Source of the DNA: Hyphomicrobiales bacterium
GTDB taxonomy: Bacteria; Pseudomonadota; Alphaproteobacteria; Rhizobiales; Kaistiaceae
Assembly (NCBI GenBank): GCA_017305815.1
Contig: JAFKJZ010000524.1
Location: 1 to 6,613, forward strand
Direction: 5' to 3'
Length of the DNA stretch: 6,613 bases
The position numbers and the translations under genes were made by a program. The notes below the pieces were generated by a model that saw nothing but the letters and a program-made list of their open reading frames with translations, was not told the origin of the DNA and made no database searches. Of the stretch, positions 6,459 through 6,613 are shown piece after piece. How positions within the stretch are numbered: position 1 is the first letter of the stretch; each line of letters starts with the position of its first letter.

Positions 6459-6613
6459 TCACCCGATTCGTGACTTGAGGGTCCCGATGACATCGCGCAC
6501 TGAGAGGCCATCGGCCCGTGCCGCGAAGCTCAGGCTCATGCGGTGCTGCAGCACCGGTTCGGCCAGCGCGATCACGTCGTCGACGGAAGGCGCGTAGCGC
6601 CCGTCGATCAGCG
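6459..6613 (-). CDS. MoxR-family AAA+ ATPase, C-terminal end only
   Basis: Fifty C-terminal codons and a TGA (6459-6461) of a gene that continues past the right edge. The reading begins LIDGRYAPSVDDVIALAEPV, then LQHRMSLSFAARADGLSV, and ends TLKSRIG. This is the helical lid end of MoxR ATPases: the GRYAPSVDDV segment and the LQHRM/LSF-A motif near the C-terminus are characteristic. The Walker A and B motifs lie outside the window. MoxR proteins are cytoplasmic hexameric ATPases that act as chaperones with vWA-domain partners, for example in cofactor insertion or complex maturation. It is the first visible gene of the operon and directly precedes DUF58, the usual pairing. The open frame is short, but the match of sequence to context makes the call firm. 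Confidence 0.93.
   Translation of the reverse strand, partial: LIDGRYAPSVDDVIALAEPVLQHRMSLSFAARADGLSVRDVIGTLKSRIG

Noticed and set aside
5579..6478. 299-codon open frame on the plus strand opposite the DUF58 gene
   Set aside because: Antisense shadow of the DUF58 gene, with no recognisable motif and biased composition.

Overview
The window is GC-rich (about two-thirds G+C by eye, with strongly GC-biased third codon positions). Protein content and gene order suggest a chromosomal segment of an alphaproteobacterium, most likely of the order Hyphomicrobiales (Rhizobiales). This rests on recognition of the gene families, not on a database match. I see no insertion sequence, phage gene, CRISPR array, tRNA or rRNA.

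Layout. (1) At the left edge, on the plus strand, lies the bulk of a GNAT-family N-acetyltransferase of the YhbS type. Its true start probably lies just outside the window. (2) A 143-base convergent intergenic gap (497-639) is mostly filled by two inverted copies of a GC-rich dispersed repeat. (3) From about 640 to the right edge, everything is on the minus strand and forms one compact operon, read right to left: the C-terminal end of a MoxR-type AAA+ ATPase (6459-6613), a DUF58 protein (5537-6454), a 941-residue membrane protein joining a BatA-like N-terminus to a C-terminal DUF4159 domain (2715-5540), and a 692-residue three-helix membrane protein with a von Willebrand A (vWA) domain and an amidotransferase-like fold (640-2718). 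The promoter must lie upstream of moxR, outside the window.

How the genes may work together. MoxR ATPases paired with vWA proteins generally act as chaperone-like machines that mature or insert metal cofactors, or remodel partner complexes, often in the cell envelope. Here the two cytoplasmic parts (MoxR and DUF58) are encoded ahead of two membrane proteins. By the positive-inside rule, the large domains of both face the periplasm. The last three genes are translationally coupled: ATGA and GTGA start/stop overlaps, each with a good Shine-Dalgarno sequence. The client of the complex is unknown.

The operon type is known and conserved, so it is not a new system, but its function is poorly described. 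The points most worth a second look are a signal-peptide-like segment buried in the DUF4159 protein, the parallel architecture of the two membrane proteins, the split between intact and degenerate vWA metal sites, and the near absence of cysteine from both membrane proteins.
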